64,000 bases of DNA, from assembly GCA_900470805.1 (NCBI GenBank), contig UCCA01000023.1, positions 62,001 through 126,000 on the forward strand, in the 5' to 3' direction. The translations under genes and the position numbers were made by a program. The DNA is from Hyphomicrobiales bacterium (GTDB taxonomy: Bacteria; Pseudomonadota; Alphaproteobacteria; Rhizobiales; Rhizobiaceae). Positions within the stretch are counted from its first letter, which is position 1. Every line of letters starts with the position of its first letter. The notes beneath the pieces are model-generated. The model saw only the letters and a list, made by a program, of their open reading frames with translations. It was not told the DNA's origin and did no database searches. Below, in pieces: positions 53,257 through 62,323 of this stretch.

Positions 53257-56197
53257 CGTCCTCGACCTCTGTTGCAGGCGCGGTCGGCGACCCATCGGTG
53301 CCTAAGCCCATTTTGTTGAGTTTCTTGATTGATGGGACATGCCCAAGCGCCTGCGCATTCCTCAGCCATTGGATGGCTTCGGCTTTCCCCGACGGACTAC
53401 CGTCGGCATTGAGGTCCAGGGCGGTGTGGAACATTGCCGTCGCGCTCCCCGCCTTGGCCGCTTTTGCCCGCCAGTCCGCTGCTGCAGCGGCGTCCTTTTT
53501 CACACCCGCACCATATCGATAGACCTCCGACAGGCGATACATTGCCTCCGACGCCTGCGGTCCGTCGGTTCTCGCGGCCCTTTCAAGCCAGGCAATACCG
53601 GCCTGACCATCCTGCTGAGTGCCAAAACCGGACAGAAGCGCGACACCCGCAGCAATCATCGCGGACGGATCGCCGGCGCGTGCTCCACGGAGAGAGAACC
53701 GAAAGCTCTGAAACGCATCGACCTCGACCCCGAGTGCTGAGCCGTAAGCCTGTGCGAGATCGGTCCACGCCAAGCCGAAACCGCGCTCTGCCGAGGAATG
53801 AAGCAGCTCGACGGCCTTATCCGCGTTGTGATCCACGCCACTGCCACGCAGATAAGCAAGTCCGAGGTCGCGTGTGGCCATCCTACTACCGGCGGCAGCC
53901 GCCGTTACCAGATGCGCCGACGCCAGAGCGAGGTTCCGCGGCACGCCCTTGCCATCCCGATAGGCGCGTGCAAGGCGAGTGTTGGCAGTCTGATCATCGG
54001 GATCCAGCGTTGCAGCGGCCTGATAAAAGCCGAGAGCCATGACAGCGTCGCCCTTGATGTAGGTGCCCTCCATATAGATGTCACCGAGCAGCAGCAGCGC
54101 ATCGACATCGTCTTTCGCCGCAGCTTGCTCCAGAAGGTCCAGGCCGATGGTTGGGTCCTTGATGCCGCTGTTTCCGTGAATATAGCCGTTGGCCAACGCA
54201 ACTGCGGCGCCAGGCACATCGGCAGCCGTCAGCTCCCGCAACATGGAAACGCCTCTGAGGTTGAGCCTGATGTCGGAAGGGCCAAGCATGGCGCTTGCAA
54301 GATGCAGCTTGTCACGCGGTACATCGCCAACCGTCTTCGAGGCGAGATCCAGCCATTCCATTCCGGCATTCGGGCTCTGCGCGCGCTCCGCGATATAGCT
54401 GTAAAGTTCGATCGCCGCCGAGCTGCTTCCCTGATGCGCCGCCGTCGTCAGGCAATCAATGGCGTCTTCGAGCTTGCCATTCGAGCGAAGGAAACGAGCC
54501 ATTTCGACAGCGGCTTCGAGATTGCCCGCGGCAATGGCATCGGCAAAGGTCTGGCGCGCATTGGCGAAGCCATCGTCCCTGCCCGTTGACATATAGAGGT
54601 TGGCAAGTTTCACCACCCCATCTGTCGCGCCTGCCGCAATGGCCTGCCTGTAAAGCTGCACGGCCTTGCCGAAATCGCGACCAACGATCTCACCGTCGGC
54701 ATAGGCCTGCGCCTCCTTGAGCATTGCACTGTCGCTGCCGGCCCGTGAGGCGCGCTGGAGGTAGGGAAAGGCGCGCTTGCGCATACTGGGATTCTGCGCG
54801 CCAAGATAGATGTCCGCCAGACGATCGAGCACCTCCGCCGAATCCGTGATTGCCAAAGCCTGCATGTAAAAGGCAGTGGCCTTCTCGCTGTCGACCTCGC
54901 CAGTCACACCCTTGGCATAGATATCACCGAGCAACAGATCGGCGCTCGCATTGCCGTTCGCGGATATGACCTCCAGCCGGCTAGTAACGAAGCTGACGTT
55001 CTCCTTGCTTCGCAACGACGGCGCGTTGACGATCAGCCGTGCAAGACGACTGAGTGCGGCATTGGAGCCACGCTGTGTCGCCAGACGAAACACGGCAAAG
55101 GCGCGCTCCCTGTTGATAACCACACCGGCGCCGTCGCGGAAGCTTTCTCCAATGCGGATAAGGTCATCGACAGGGCCGATCTCGCCGGCCATGCTCGCCT
55201 GATACAGGCGATCGGATGCGGCCCTTCGTTGATCCAGCGTCTTGTTGAGATCGCGCTTATAATAGAGAACCGCCGTCGCATCCTCGGCGGCAAGCAATTT
55301 ATTCAGCCAGAACTGATAAATGGATGCTGGCACCTGTAATGGCCCAGCATCGGTAAAGTCGCGCACGATCTCCTGCGCTGCCTGTAATGATCCGGCATTT
55401 GCAGCAGTCTGATATTGCGCTAGTGCCGCGTCGCGATCGAATGTCGCGAGTTCCGGATTGCCGAGCAGCCTCGCCATCCAGATAGACGCACCCTCGCTCC
55501 CCAAGCTCGCGGCCTTCCGGTACCAACCAAGCGCAGTGACCTGATTTTCGGCATCCGTCGGACGCTTCCTGAAATAGGCTCCCAGCTCCAGGGCCGCATC
55601 CGCATCGCCGCGTTCGGCTCTTTGCTTCAGCAGGTTCACCGCGAAGCCATTCATTGCCGCAGCGTCCTTGGCAGCCGTTCCAGTCATTCCCGCAAGCGCG
55701 AACGCCGCCGGAGCATGGCCGAGGCGCAGTGCAAGATTGAAGCTTTCGCGCGCCTCTTGCTGCCTGTCCGAGCGCAGCGCCAGCTGCTGCCCCCGCAGGT
55801 AAGCAGCGGTCGCGTTTCCAGATTGGGCAGCATCGGCGAGCAAGACGAGCGCGCGTTCGATATCGATCGTTCCGCCTTCGCCGGAGAGCAGCATTTTCGC
55901 CAGCAGCAGCTTCGCCTGGATGGCCTCATCAGACTGCAAAGCGATCGCAGCTTCGAGCGCCTGACGCGCACCTGCGAAATCCGGCACTCTCAAGGGATCA
56001 TCCTTGGAAACGGCAGTGCCCGTTCGAAGTTTCTTGGCAGCCTTCAACAGCCCTCGGCCGTCCTTTTCCTTGACGAAATCATTGATCTGAACCGCATCAG
56101 CTGCTTCCGCGAGCACCGATTTTGTTGGAACGACGGTTGCCAGCGTCAAGCAGGTGCTGACCCAAAGGGCACGCGACATGTGGCGCAGCGCATTCAT
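53240..56197 (-). CDS. Large secreted Sel1/TPR-like repeat protein
   Basis: 985 residues. A signal peptide (RALWVSTCLTLATVVPTKSVLAEA) precedes an almost continuous run of Sel1-type repeats, for example AKATAFYMQALAITDSAEVLDRLADIYLG-like units, GKAVQLYRQAIAAGATDGVVKLANLYM and ALASAHLVTAAAAGSRMATRDLGLAYLRGSGVD. The C-terminus is acidic. ATG at 56197 overlaps the lyase stop (ATGA) and has GGAGG 6 bases upstream, so it was preferred over 56215. Likely a periplasmic scaffold of the polymer secretion machine, functionally like AlgK but twice the size; inference from context. Confidence 0.87.
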   Translation of the reverse strand: MNALRHMSRALWVSTCLTLATVVPTKSVLAEAADAVQINDFVKEKDGRGLLKAAKKLRTGTAVSKDDPLRVPDFAGARQALEAAIALQSDEAIQAKLLLAKMLLSGEGGTIDIERALVLLADAAQSGNATAAYLRGQQLALRSDRQQEARESFNLALRLGHAPAAFALAGMTGTAAKDAAAMNGFAVNLLKQRAERGDADAALELGAYFRKRPTDAENQVTALGWYRKAASLGSEGASIWMARLLGNPELATFDRDAALAQYQTAANAGSLQAAQEIVRDFTDAGPLQVPASIYQFWLNKLLAAEDATAVLYYKRDLNKTLDQRRAASDRLYQASMAGEIGPVDDLIRIGESFRDGAGVVINRERAFAVFRLATQRGSNAALSRLARLIVNAPSLRSKENVSFVTSRLEVISANGNASADLLLGDIYAKGVTGEVDSEKATAFYMQALAITDSAEVLDRLADIYLGAQNPSMRKRAFPYLQRASRAGSDSAMLKEAQAYADGEIVGRDFGKAVQLYRQAIAAGATDGVVKLANLYMSTGRDDGFANARQTFADAIAAGNLEAAVEMARFLRSNGKLEDAIDCLTTAAHQGSSSAAIELYSYIAERAQSPNAGMEWLDLASKTVGDVPRDKLHLASAMLGPSDIRLNLRGVSMLRELTAADVPGAAVALANGYIHGNSGIKDPTIGLDLLEQAAAKDDVDALLLLGDIYMEGTYIKGDAVMALGFYQAAATLDPDDQTANTRLARAYRDGKGVPRNLALASAHLVTAAAAGSRMATRDLGLAYLRGSGVDHNADKAVELLHSSAERGFGLAWTDLAQAYGSALGVEVDAFQSFRFSLRGARAGDPSAMIAAGVALLSGFGTQQDGQAGIAWLERAARTDGPQASEAMYRLSEVYRYGAGVKKDAAAAADWRAKAAKAGSATAMFHTALDLNADGSPSGKAEAIQWLRNAQALGHVPSIKKLNKMGLGTDGSPTAPATEVEDDGVEE

Positions 56198-57348
56198 TGC
56201 TGCCTCCAGAAACATGTGGTGTTGCCGCCGACGAATTCGTCGATCAGCGGCCGCTCGTCCTTAGCTTCACGATCGAGCACCGAATTGGCTCTCCGCAGCA
56301 TGAAGCTGGACGAGGGATTGGCGGCCAGCGCCTCCAGAAATGCCAAGTAGTGGCGACCATTGCCGCGATTCTCTAGAAAGCCAAAGTCGGTTTTCATGAA
56401 GTCCTCTTCAGGACCCGGAATATAGTTCTCCGCCGAATAGGCGCTGACCAATATCGGATTGGTAAGCCCGTTGATCCAATAGGAAAGGATTGTCGCCATC
56501 GACGACCTCCTTCCATCTTTGATGACACTGGCGCCGAAGAGATCGTCGCTGCTGCCCTTGGCGACCTCGGCCATCACCGTCATGCTCGACAGCGATTGGC
56601 GCATGTACCACAGCGACCGGGCGCCGCGCCGCGTCTCCAGCGGAAGGCTCCCGTCAGCTCGGGCATCTTTCAAGATCGTCTGGAAGCGATCCATGCCCTT
56701 CAGATAGAGTGAGCGATCCCCCGTCAGGCTGCCCCACAGCATCAGCAGGCTGTCGGCGAGATACCGGTGATTGTTGAGGTCCACATCACCATCGAATATC
56801 TGGTCCGTCTTCCGCACCAGCGGATCGATCCAGACAATCAATCTTTTCTGTTCCTCATTCGTCAGATCAGCACGCAGGACGGAAAAGGCAACAACCGTCG
56901 GAAGCAAGAGACGTTTGAGGGCGTAATAGGCGTCATGAACCTTTTCGGTTTCCGAGAAGGCGCCAGCATCCGCCCACTTCAGAAGCATCGTTTTCAAGGC
57001 GCGATCGGCTGGCTCATCACCGGCAAGCGCCCTTCCCGACAACACCATGACGGCCCATGCATAATTGCTGCCGGATCTGTCGGTGCCGTATCCCTCTGTG
57101 CTTGATAGCCCCTTGATCACGGGTATATCCGCCCATTTGGGATCCACTGGAACGGCTAAGCATGCCCGGTGTCCCTCGGATGCCTTGTTGGCGGCCAGCT
57201 CTTCCCGTCTCGCCGGCACGTCGAACAGACCTTGGTATGGCGCGCCTGAGGCAGTGGCAGCCGCAGCTTCATGCGCGCCGAGAACCGGCGTTAACGGGGC
57301 AACGCAAAGAAGGGTCGATATCAAGACGAAACGGACAGCACTATTCAC
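56194..57348 (-). CDS. Alginate lyase (AlgL-like, PL5-type) family protein
   Basis: Periplasmic polysaccharide lyase of 384 residues with a Sec signal (VRFVLISTLLCVAPLTPVLGAHEA). The alpha/alpha-toroid active-site motif LNNHRYLADS gives Asn193-His194, and RGARSLWY gives Arg241 and Tyr248 at the same seven-residue spacing as the catalytic Arg and Tyr of Pseudomonas AlgL. AlgL-type enzymes cleave polymannuronate in the periplasm and clear stray polymer. GTG start at 57348 with AAGGAG upstream and a four-base overlap with the epimerase stop. Preferred substrate may differ from alginate. Confidence 0.85.
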   Translation of the reverse strand: MNSAVRFVLISTLLCVAPLTPVLGAHEAAAATASGAPYQGLFDVPARREELAANKASEGHRACLAVPVDPKWADIPVIKGLSSTEGYGTDRSGSNYAWAVMVLSGRALAGDEPADRALKTMLLKWADAGAFSETEKVHDAYYALKRLLLPTVVAFSVLRADLTNEEQKRLIVWIDPLVRKTDQIFDGDVDLNNHRYLADSLLMLWGSLTGDRSLYLKGMDRFQTILKDARADGSLPLETRRGARSLWYMRQSLSSMTVMAEVAKGSSDDLFGASVIKDGRRSSMATILSYWINGLTNPILVSAYSAENYIPGPEEDFMKTDFGFLENRGNGRHYLAFLEALAANPSSSFMLRRANSVLDREAKDERPLIDEFVGGNTTCFWRQQ

Positions 57349-60300
57349 GTGTTGTCTCCTTTGCCATGGAAGGCGCCGGATTGAACCGAGCCGCGTTTTT
57401 CGGTGCAATCGCCGGACGCGCCGCCATCGAAAAACAGGTCATCGTCCTGTCCGACAAACCCTGCGTCCCTGAAGGTGCAGAGGTCCGTGATCGGACGACG
57501 CGGACGGCACGAGGAGGTGATCGATATTGCCGCCTGATCATTCAGACGAAGCATGTGTCCCTCGAACGCCCGCGTGTCGCCGTTCAGAAGTCGACCTTTC
57601 TGATTCTGGAATTCGTTCCTCGCCAGGGTGAGGCCAGATACGCCGGAGACCTTGAATCCGCTGCCATTGTCGGAGATCAGATTTCCGGTTGCGGCAAACG
57701 TCGTCATCGGCACGTAGGGGTCCATCGCCATGTCTCGCTTGTGGTCGGTCTGCACCAGCGACACATCGCTGATGTAGCTTCCAATAGCCTCAAGCTTATT
57801 GCCGGCGATCAGATTGTCATGGATCCCGACGTCCCGGCTGTTACGCACGCGTATGCCGGAGCGCCCGTTGTCGAAGAAGGCATTGTTGACGGCAAGGTTG
57901 CAGCTGCTTTCGAAGAAGGTCAGGCCGTCCTGCTTGTTGTCGAAGGCGACATTTCCGTAAATGAAATTGCCGATGCTGCTGCGATCGAGCATGAAGCCGG
58001 AGCCATGGTTGCGAAACGAGACATTGCCGACCTTCCAGCTGTCATCGACGCTACGGGACACGATGATCCCATGCTTCATCATCGTGTCATGCGCGGTATT
58101 GAGAGCGATCAACAGTCGGCGCGATCTGTCATGCGGATCGACACCGTAGAGAATGTTGTCGGCATACTCGTTGCCGATTAGCGAGATGTCGTCCGCTTCA
58201 TAAGAGTAGAATCCATATTCGAAATTGTGGAAGTAGTTATCGACGACGATACCTGTCGGCCGGCGCGGCTGGTCTCTGGTTTCGGAGACGAGATTGGGGC
58301 CGGCGGAAAAGGATAGCCCGAATGACTTCGGAGCGGCATAGCCGAGCGAATCCAGAACCGATCCACCGATGTAGGTCTCGGAGTTGCTCCAAGCGATGAC
58401 GAACGGACGAAAGATGCCGCGCTTGTCCTTGTCGGAGTGGCGCGGCTGGTTCGAAAGTTCATCCCAGGATGAAACAGTCGTGTCCTGCACGTAAAGCTTC
58501 CCGGCGACCGCTATGAACGCCCCCGCGTCCGCCGACAGTCGATAGGCGGAAGCCTCCTCACCAGACATGACAAGCGAAGCGCCTTCCGCGATCAGCAGCG
58601 GGGCGCGCAAAGTTACCACATCGCCCTCGCGCTCCACCAGCTTCACGCCGCCGACGCCCTCGATCTGCGTGGCGAGGCTCCCGAGCGTATAGACGCCGCT
58701 CTGGACAACGATGATGCGGGGATACAACGCGCCTTGGGCCCGGGCGGCGTAAGACAGGCTGCTCATTCCGTCCTGCGTGTCTTCGACAAACTTGACGAGA
58801 TAGGGACTGAGGTTCGCGAGCGTCAGCGAAACCTGACCCTCAACGGGGGACGGCACCATCGCCCGTGTCGTCGCCGCGCTCTTGCTGATGTCGGGATAGC
58901 CATAACGCGCGTAGCTCGCCCCGGTCGGAGGGGTGATCCGCAGTTGCATCCGCCCGTCGCTAAACAGGGCAGCGGATGGTTCAACGGGCCGGGGCTGTGT
59001 CAGCTCGGCCTTCTTCAACCAGTCCCTATAGTCAGAGGGTTCTCCTTTTCCCGAACCCAAGCCGAGGTGATCGAGGCCCTTCAGCTGCGTTTCGGCGATA
59101 GCGCGAAGAGCACGAACGCGCATCATCGGGTCCGCAACATCGGTGACCGCGAGAGCGGCCAGTTTGACATAGCCCGGGTCACGCGCTGCCGCGGTCATGA
59201 CCTCGACCTTCGCGGCATCGTCCGAGGCGGCCTGCGACGCATTGAAGTAGCCGATGGCACCCTTGACGTCACCCGACAGCGCAGCGCGGCTTGCAATCCT
59301 GCCAACGGCCTTCGTCTTGATTTTCTCATCATCGATCTTCTCGGCCAGCTTCTTGGCAAGATCGATCTGTCCTGATTTCGAGAGGTAATCGATAATCTCG
59401 AGCAGGCGGGCATCACGCTGCTTCGCACTTTCAAGCGTGCCGGCGTAGGAGATCACCTGTGCAACGACATCCTGGGCACTTTTGGCATCGTCTTTGTCGG
59501 ACATCTCCTTGGCAACGCGGAGCAAGGCTTCGACCCGGAACTGCGGCTCTTGAATTGACGTAGCGAGAGCCACCGCATCCTCGACCTTTCCCTTTCGGGC
59601 CCAGCTGCGGGCAATCTCCGACTGGATACGACCCTTGTCACCCACGTCGGTGATGGCCTCCGCAATCCTTGCGGCTTCATCGATCTCGCCGCTCTTCGCC
59701 TTCGCCCGTCCAATGCCTGACAGGGCCTGTTCGCGATCCTTGAGCGCAGCAATCTTAGGAAGCAAAGCCTGCGCATTCCTGATGTCACCGTGATCGGCGT
59801 ATGCTTTGGCCAGGTTGCCCAGTACGTTTGACGCGCCACGCACGTCGGTCAGTTGATCAACAAACGCACCGGCATCGTCGAAGAGTTCCAGATCCGTCGC
59901 ACTACGGATGGCGGCAACCGTCGCCGCTTCCTTTTCATCGCCTTTCAAGTTCCTGGCGACGGTCGATGCACGTCGATATTGCTCGGCTGCCATCTTCGCC
60001 AGCCCACGATCCTTCAATTCGGAGGCAAGAACGAAATTGATCTCGGCGAGAGCTGGCCCCTCGCCCATGACGGTGGTCATCGACACGGCATCGATCAGCC
60101 TGTTGGCATCGATCCTGTCCTTGACGATGCGAATGATGACATCTTCCTGGTCGCTGCGGTCAGCCAGACTGGTGGCAAGGATCGGCAACAGATTGACCGC
60201 ATTCGCTTTCAGCGCAGCACCGAGGACATCATTGACTGCCTCGGCGCGGTGCTCAGAATTCTCAGGGTCAACAGCAAGCGCCCAAAGCAGCGCGCCCTCG

Positions 60301-61100
60301 GTGTCACCCTTTTCCAATTCGGCCTTGATGGACGCATCGATAGCCTCGAAACCGGCTTCCCGAACGGTCTTGTCGCCAACCTTTCTGTCTTTCAGCAAGC
60401 GAAGAGCAATGTCGTAGCGCGCATAGGCGCGCATGCGCACCGGCCACATGCCGCCAATTGCCCTGTCGGTCAACGGCGACACCAGTTTCGGCTCGACGAA
60501 TGTGCTGGCTTGGGCAACGTTGTTCAGCGCAGCATTCTTCTCGTTTTCCGTCGTGACCGTAGCGCTGATTTCCATCGCCTTCTGAAGCAGCGCCATTGCC
60601 GCGTCATGATCTGCGGCGATCTGGCGCGCGTAATCCGATAGCGCCGAAATCTTCAGTTCCGGCCTGGTAAGGGAAGCGATCAAATCGTCGATGCGCAGGC
60701 GTTTTGCAACACGCGCATCGGGATCCGCAACCTCGGTCGAGAGAGTGGAAAGCACCGCGCTCAGCGTGCCTGCGGTGAGGACATCTGCTGTTATCCCGTC
60801 GCTTTCAAGCGCCGCAATCGCGTGACGCGCGTCTTGCGAGCCACCGTCTGAGGCAACAGACAACGAGACCAGCTGGTCGCGCGCGTGATCATAAGCTGTA
60901 ATGCGGCTCTCGACAGTCGCTGCATTGTCAGCTTGCAAAACGGCCTGTCTGATCGTCTCGATCGCAGCGGCGGTATCGTCAGCCGCTCTGGCACGCATCG
61001 GCCCAAAGCCGCACCCAATCGCCACAGCAGTCAGCGTGGTCGCGAGAAGCGACCGCGCCAGAAATCCAGAGAGCCGAGTTTTCCTAGAGGTAACAAACAT
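57345..61100 (-). CDS. Fusion: TPR-like alpha-solenoid plus AlgG-type mannuronan C5-epimerase
   Basis: 1251-residue periplasmic protein. Sec signal with a Cys (LLATTLTAVAIGCGFG), then about 660 residues of helical repeats, e.g. AKAYADHGDIRNAQALLPKIAALKDREQALSGIG and AKAKSGEIDEAARIAEAITDVGDKGRIQSEIA, period about 33. From about residue 700 a right-handed beta-helix follows, closely resembling AlgG: DPHD motif at 988-991 (YGVDPHDRSRRLLIALNTAHD), KHGIIVSRSVDDSWKVGN, GNFIYGNVAFDNKQDGLTFFESSCNLAVNNAFFDNGRSGIRVRNS. AlgG converts mannuronate to guluronate within the polymer. AlgG itself is about 540 residues with no such N-terminal half, so this fusion may combine AlgK-like scaffold and epimerase. 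ATG at 61100. Confidence 0.88.
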   Translation of the reverse strand: MFVTSRKTRLSGFLARSLLATTLTAVAIGCGFGPMRARAADDTAAAIETIRQAVLQADNAATVESRITAYDHARDQLVSLSVASDGGSQDARHAIAALESDGITADVLTAGTLSAVLSTLSTEVADPDARVAKRLRIDDLIASLTRPELKISALSDYARQIAADHDAAMALLQKAMEISATVTTENEKNAALNNVAQASTFVEPKLVSPLTDRAIGGMWPVRMRAYARYDIALRLLKDRKVGDKTVREAGFEAIDASIKAELEKGDTEGALLWALAVDPENSEHRAEAVNDVLGAALKANAVNLLPILATSLADRSDQEDVIIRIVKDRIDANRLIDAVSMTTVMGEGPALAEINFVLASELKDRGLAKMAAEQYRRASTVARNLKGDEKEAATVAAIRSATDLELFDDAGAFVDQLTDVRGASNVLGNLAKAYADHGDIRNAQALLPKIAALKDREQALSGIGRAKAKSGEIDEAARIAEAITDVGDKGRIQSEIARSWARKGKVEDAVALATSIQEPQFRVEALLRVAKEMSDKDDAKSAQDVVAQVISYAGTLESAKQRDARLLEIIDYLSKSGQIDLAKKLAEKIDDEKIKTKAVGRIASRAALSGDVKGAIGYFNASQAASDDAAKVEVMTAAARDPGYVKLAALAVTDVADPMMRVRALRAIAETQLKGLDHLGLGSGKGEPSDYRDWLKKAELTQPRPVEPSAALFSDGRMQLRITPPTGASYARYGYPDISKSAATTRAMVPSPVEGQVSLTLANLSPYLVKFVEDTQDGMSSLSYAARAQGALYPRIIVVQSGVYTLGSLATQIEGVGGVKLVEREGDVVTLRAPLLIAEGASLVMSGEEASAYRLSADAGAFIAVAGKLYVQDTTVSSWDELSNQPRHSDKDKRGIFRPFVIAWSNSETYIGGSVLDSLGYAAPKSFGLSFSAGPNLVSETRDQPRRPTGIVVDNYFHNFEYGFYSYEADDISLIGNEYADNILYGVDPHDRSRRLLIALNTAHDTMMKHGIIVSRSVDDSWKVGNVSFRNHGSGFMLDRSSIGNFIYGNVAFDNKQDGLTFFESSCNLAVNNAFFDNGRSGIRVRNSRDVGIHDNLIAGNKLEAIGSYISDVSLVQTDHKRDMAMDPYVPMTTFAATGNLISDNGSGFKVSGVSGLTLARNEFQNQKGRLLNGDTRAFEGHMLRLNDQAAISITSSCRPRRPITDLCTFRDAGFVGQDDDLFFDGGASGDCTEKRGSVQSGAFHGKGDNT

Positions 61101-61176
61101 CTACCTGACCTCGCAGCTTCCTACGCACATACCGCCCAAAACCGTGCAGAGAGAAAGGGCTGCACCTCATTCCGTG

Positions 61177-62313
61177 CTAACCTTCCGCGCCTGGCAAACG
61201 ACCCTTGTGCGTCGGAACCGAACTAACGACGCGCTTCGAAGCATCCGGACCGCTGGTCGTCGTCCAAGGTGCCTGTACGAACCGCACCACCACGGGTGCT
61301 CCCACGATGGAATCGAGTTCGGCACCGCCTACATCGATGTTCACAGCGATCTTGCTGCCGGATGTCAGATCGCTGCTGGATAGGCGAGGCAGCTCTCGGA
61401 TTTGCGCATCATCTATGCTGCCGCCATTTGGCAACTCAACGAGAACGCGCGCTCCCTGATAAAGCCGCAGGGCCTGTTCATAATCGACCATCGCCACAAC
61501 ATGCGGCTTGACGTTCTGCATGCTCAGCGACAGCAGTTGCTCCCCGGCGCGGACCTGGCTGTCAAGCGCGGCTCCGACATCCTGCACGACACAATCACAA
61601 CGCGAAAATACGGTGACGCTTTGGCCATTCGTAGCTGGCAGGATCGTGGCGACGGGTTCACCGGCCTTGACGGCGCCGTGCGTCACAATATTCGTCACGA
61701 CACCGTCAGCGGGAGAAGTGATGGACGAGGAGTTGATTGCCACCAAGGATTCTTCAGCACGGAATGTCCAAAGGCGATCATAGAGAGCGCTCCAAAGGAA
61801 CATCAGCAACACGATCCCGGCGCAAGCGGTTGCACATATGCGAATTGCACGGGCCGCCGTGGTCTTGAACCGCTGACGCGGCGTCAAAGCCACCGGAGGC
61901 GTTTCTTTCTTTCGATTGCGTGGCTCGATCATCCGGCTGGAGAAATCGATCACCTCATTGCCCGCAACCAGATCGCCATTGATGTAAGCGTCTCTGATAT
62001 AGCGAAAAAATCGCAGATTTGCCTCTGTCGGTGCGACATACTGAAGACCGGTCCGCCCCTTGACCGTATCGCAGTACCTCACTTGGGCCATCTGTTTGAT
62101 GGAGATGACAAAATCGTCAAAGGGAAATTCTAGTTCGATGGGAAAACTCTGGAACTCGGGAAGTACGGTCCTGCCTGTCGCGACGCCAGCGCCGCCCACC
62201 GACCAGTCAAAGCAACTGTAACGATAGCCATCGATAATGCACTTCAGCGGGAGCTTGTAGCGTTGGTGCTGACGCTGTGCATCCGCTTCGAAGGTAACGA
62301 CATTGATACTCAT
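61177..62313 (-). CDS. Alg44-like PilZ / membrane-fusion protein
   Basis: Inner-membrane protein of 378 residues, regulatory partner of the synthase. The N-terminal PilZ domain has both c-di-GMP-binding motifs: RQHQR (R14, R18) and DWSVGG (D36, S38, G41). A single helix (about 148-170, ICATACAGIVLLMFLWSALYDRLW) leads to a periplasmic HlyD-like domain (ITSPADGVVTNIVTHGAVKAGEPVATIL, VVAMVDYEQALRLYQGARVLVELPNGG). This order, PilZ-TM-membrane-fusion, is that of Pseudomonas Alg44. The ATG at 62313 lies 8 bases after GAGG and 10 bases past the alg8-like stop. It predicts that polymer synthesis needs c-di-GMP. Confidence 0.92.
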   Translation of the reverse strand: MSINVVTFEADAQRQHQRYKLPLKCIIDGYRYSCFDWSVGGAGVATGRTVLPEFQSFPIELEFPFDDFVISIKQMAQVRYCDTVKGRTGLQYVAPTEANLRFFRYIRDAYINGDLVAGNEVIDFSSRMIEPRNRKKETPPVALTPRQRFKTTAARAIRICATACAGIVLLMFLWSALYDRLWTFRAEESLVAINSSSITSPADGVVTNIVTHGAVKAGEPVATILPATNGQSVTVFSRCDCVVQDVGAALDSQVRAGEQLLSLSMQNVKPHVVAMVDYEQALRLYQGARVLVELPNGGSIDDAQIRELPRLSSSDLTSGSKIAVNIDVGGAELDSIVGAPVVVRFVQAPWTTTSGPDASKRVVSSVPTHKGRLPGAEG

Positions 62314-62323
62314 GTGCACGACC

